A DNA stretch of 64,000 nucleotides. Source: Flagellimonas onchidii. Lineage in GTDB: Bacteria > Bacteroidota > Bacteroidia > Flavobacteriales > Flavobacteriaceae. Under the pieces are notes generated by a model. It ran no database searches, was not told the origin of the DNA, and saw nothing but the letters and a program-made list of their open reading frames with translations. Below are positions 62,352 through 64,000 of the stretch, in pieces. Numbering within the stretch: position 1 is the stretch's first letter; each line of letters begins with the position of its first letter. Where the stretch lies: positions 248,001-312,000 of the forward strand of contig NZ_SRXX01000003.1 of assembly GCF_004804315.1 (NCBI RefSeq), read 5' to 3'. The translations under genes were made by a program, and so were the position numbers.

Positions 62352-63451
62352 ATAAGTTGAAAATCCAGTTTATCAAGCTCCACGCCATTAATGATCAAGG
62401 ATAGTTGATGAAGTCCAGTATGTAGTTTCCGTGTGGTAATAATTTTAAAAGGCTGCTTTCTTATAATTTCGGTTGATGAGTCTCTTTCATATTCCTTCTC
62501 GCTAATTTTGAACACTTTTCTTGAAAGTGAACCATTTGCCTTTTGATAATAAAGCCCATATTCCAATCGAATTTTAATGTTCTTACGATCAGTGTTCTTG
62601 AGTATGAACGAAAACTCCAAACCCTCTCCAATGGAAACTATGGGTGTCAAGATTTTGAATTTTTGAATTTTGACCTTGTCCGCCTTCCCGAAGCCAAACA
62701 AGCGCATTACATCAGGAATACCTTGCTTTAGCAATGTTCGACAAGCATGTTTTACGACCCAATCCAATTCTTTGCTTTTTCCCTTCCATTTTTTCGCAAG
62801 TTGTATGACCAAACCTGGATTGTCCTTAGAAATGTCGTTTAGATTATTGGCAACACTCCTTCTAACCGATTCGGATACATCTTCCTTTAAGTTTTCAAGG
62901 ATAGGAAGTATGGGAGTTGGGTCTTTTTTCAATTCCGGAAGAGCCATGGCCCAGGGCAATCGAGGCCTACATCCTTCCGAAGCAAGCCTTCTTACCTTGG
63001 GATGCTCATGCTGTGACCAGTGCAACATTTGTTGCATCATCTTTTCAGTATACTTTATGATAAATGGGCGTACAGCAAATTCACAACTTTCTAGTTTAGT
63101 TATCGTTTCGAACGCACGGATGGAAATATCATAATTGTTTATTCCATAAACTTCAATGAAATCAGGAAAGAAGATGAACTCCAAACTTGTCGGTTTGAGC
63201 TCATTTTGCTTTAACACGGGGATACTATTCAATAGTAGTTCCACATTCGTTTCAAAGTCATCCGTCAAATGGTTTTTTAGTACGTGCGTAATATGCCTCA
63301 TACGTTGTTTTAACTCCTTGGCATCCCATTCATCATTGTAGATATCCTTTAAAAAGGGCGTTGTATTGAATTCTGGAAATACTTCTTTGACACATAACGA
63401 AAACCGCTTAAAAAAAGTTGGGGTATATATGTTTTTGAATAGTTCTGCCAT
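62330..63451 (-). CDS. AlkD/AlkC-like DNA alkylation repair protein
   Basis: 373 residues. HEAT-like helical repeats make up most of it (DAKELKQRMRHITHVLKNHL, then MMQQMLHWSQHEHPKVRRLASEGCRPRLPWAMALPELKKDPTPILPILENLKEDVSESVRRSVANNLNDI). The SEGCRPRLPW and VRRSVANNLNDISKD blocks are typical of DNA alkylation repair proteins. These flip or recognise alkylated bases on DNA. A C-terminal ~100-residue beta domain (from ~275) extends it beyond AlkD, as in AlkC-type proteins. Its 3' end is inside the terminator of the convergent operon. The family call is good. Confidence 0.9.
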   Translation of the reverse strand: MAELFKNIYTPTFFKRFSLCVKEVFPEFNTTPFLKDIYNDEWDAKELKQRMRHITHVLKNHLTDDFETNVELLLNSIPVLKQNELKPTSLEFIFFPDFIEVYGINNYDISIRAFETITKLESCEFAVRPFIIKYTEKMMQQMLHWSQHEHPKVRRLASEGCRPRLPWAMALPELKKDPTPILPILENLKEDVSESVRRSVANNLNDISKDNPGLVIQLAKKWKGKSKELDWVVKHACRTLLKQGIPDVMRLFGFGKADKVKIQKFKILTPIVSIGEGLEFSFILKNTDRKNIKIRLEYGLYYQKANGSLSRKVFKISEKEYERDSSTEIIRKQPFKIITTRKLHTGLHQLSLIINGVELDKLDFQLIKKAESH

Positions 63452-63530
63452 TATTTTTCTTTAATACAAAACTAGAACGGGATAGTGACAACCCTATGTC
63501 AGTACATGTTCGGGAAATTATAAAAAGCGA

Positions 63531-63935
63531 CTATCCCAAAAGTTTTGCCTGAAGCTCTGGGGTAGGAATCATGCAAGAATCCTTTCGTCCAAACCATTTG
63601 TAGCGGTTTTTGGCAATTAGGTCATAGATGGCGTCACGTAAGGTTTTGGGAACCCATGTGAAGATAGTCATGGTTTTCCAAAGCCCACCAAAACCTTTTG
63701 CAATCTCCAATGCCGCATCGGATTTGGTGAAATAGGCTACCCCAGGAACTATTAGGATAATAGAATCCACTTTGGAGGTGTCAATGGCTCGTTCAGTAAT
63801 CAGTTGTTGCCCAATATCGCTCTGCAGTGCCGCATAGCGAAACAAATCATTTTTATCACGTTTGATGATAAACTGGATTGCTCCATTACAAAGGTTACAA
63901 ACACCATCAAATAGGATAATTTTTTTACCGTCCAT
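63531..63935 (-). CDS. DCC-family thiol-disulfide oxidoreductase
   Basis: 134 residues from ATG 63933-63935; an upstream in-frame Met at 63971 would add 12. The DCC motif FDGVCNLC (CxxC redox pair, Cys-x-x-Cys in CNLC) is near the start, with IKRDKNDLFRYAALQSDIGQQL and YDLIAKNRYKWFGRKDSC following. It is a small redox protein of the DUF393 family, acting in the cytosol. It lies 79 nt upstream of the AlkD-like gene on the same strand. Confidence 0.92.
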   Translation of the reverse strand: MDGKKIILFDGVCNLCNGAIQFIIKRDKNDLFRYAALQSDIGQQLITERAIDTSKVDSIILIVPGVAYFTKSDAALEIAKGFGGLWKTMTIFTWVPKTLRDAIYDLIAKNRYKWFGRKDSCMIPTPELQAKLLG

Positions 63936-64000
63936 ATCATTTTCACCTACCAATAAACTCCTTTCTTGCATACTGCAAAGATACGCACCATTAAGTATAA

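Overview
The window is a chromosomal segment of a member of the Bacteroidota, most likely a marine Flavobacteriaceae (Maribacter/Zobellia/Muricauda-like). Evidence is the low GC content, promoter-like boxes of the TTTG / TAnnTTTG type, lipoprotein signals, a SusC-type TonB plug, a GH92 mannosidase, a fused two-domain E1 dehydrogenase and many families typical of this group. Coding density is very high. I see no rRNA, tRNA, CRISPR array, prophage or intact insertion sequence. About 53 genes are supported, and most belong to housekeeping or conserved flavobacterial families.

Layout. 1-9 kb: the end of a DUF2911 gene, recG, an M1 peptidase coupled to a patatin, a small membrane protein and a GH92 lipoprotein. 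9-21 kb: a degenerate OmpA relative, a DsrE / M20 peptidase / FMN glutamate-synthase-like run, a PcrA/UvrD helicase, a Sua5/TsaC-type gene, a canonical OmpA lipoprotein, a GT2 enzyme, a small HsdR_N-type nuclease-like gene and holA. 21-31 kb: DoxX, a fused E1, a catalytically dead M1-like protein with a predicted outer-membrane barrel, a LOG-type gene and uvrA. 31-34 kb: a TIGR03915/DUF4130 putative DNA-repair gene facing a LexA-like S24 regulator across an array of four operator-like repeats, then DUF1338 and a divergent LysR. 34-49 kb: an acpH-ggt-ATP-grasp operon, glmM, a sterol-desaturase-family enzyme, a MORN protein, an LpxL-type acyltransferase, a rhomboid, a TlpA-like thioredoxin, an FAD/Fe-S oxidase and an LpxH-like phosphoesterase. 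49-55 kb: aroC, a glutamate-type symporter and a tightly overlapping GshB-like / N-formylglutamate amidohydrolase / QEGLA metallopeptidase cassette. 55-64 kb: a frameshifted DUF4139 protein carrying a nested TonB plug, a DUF1592/DUF1552 cytochrome pair, an AlkD-like repair protein and a DCC-type thiol oxidoreductase.

The two best candidates for under-described systems are these. (1) The divergent LexA-like regulator / DUF4130 pair: four copies of an 11-bp GGAAATAATCC-type box lie between the genes, and one sits inside the regulator's own promoter. This suggests an SOS-like, self-repressed DNA-damage circuit. (2) The gshB-like / N-formylglutamate amidohydrolase / QEGLA cassette. It combines an ATP-grasp ligase, an amidohydrolase and a zinc peptidase of the MATCAP (tyrosine carboxypeptidase) family in overlapping frames behind a glutamate-type transporter, as expected for a peptide ligation and removal pathway.

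Genome-style observations: at least six genes appear to start at TTG; several convergent gene pairs have no gap and place both stop codons inside a hairpin; and one gene is broken by what looks like duplication of a four-base unit in a short tandem tract.
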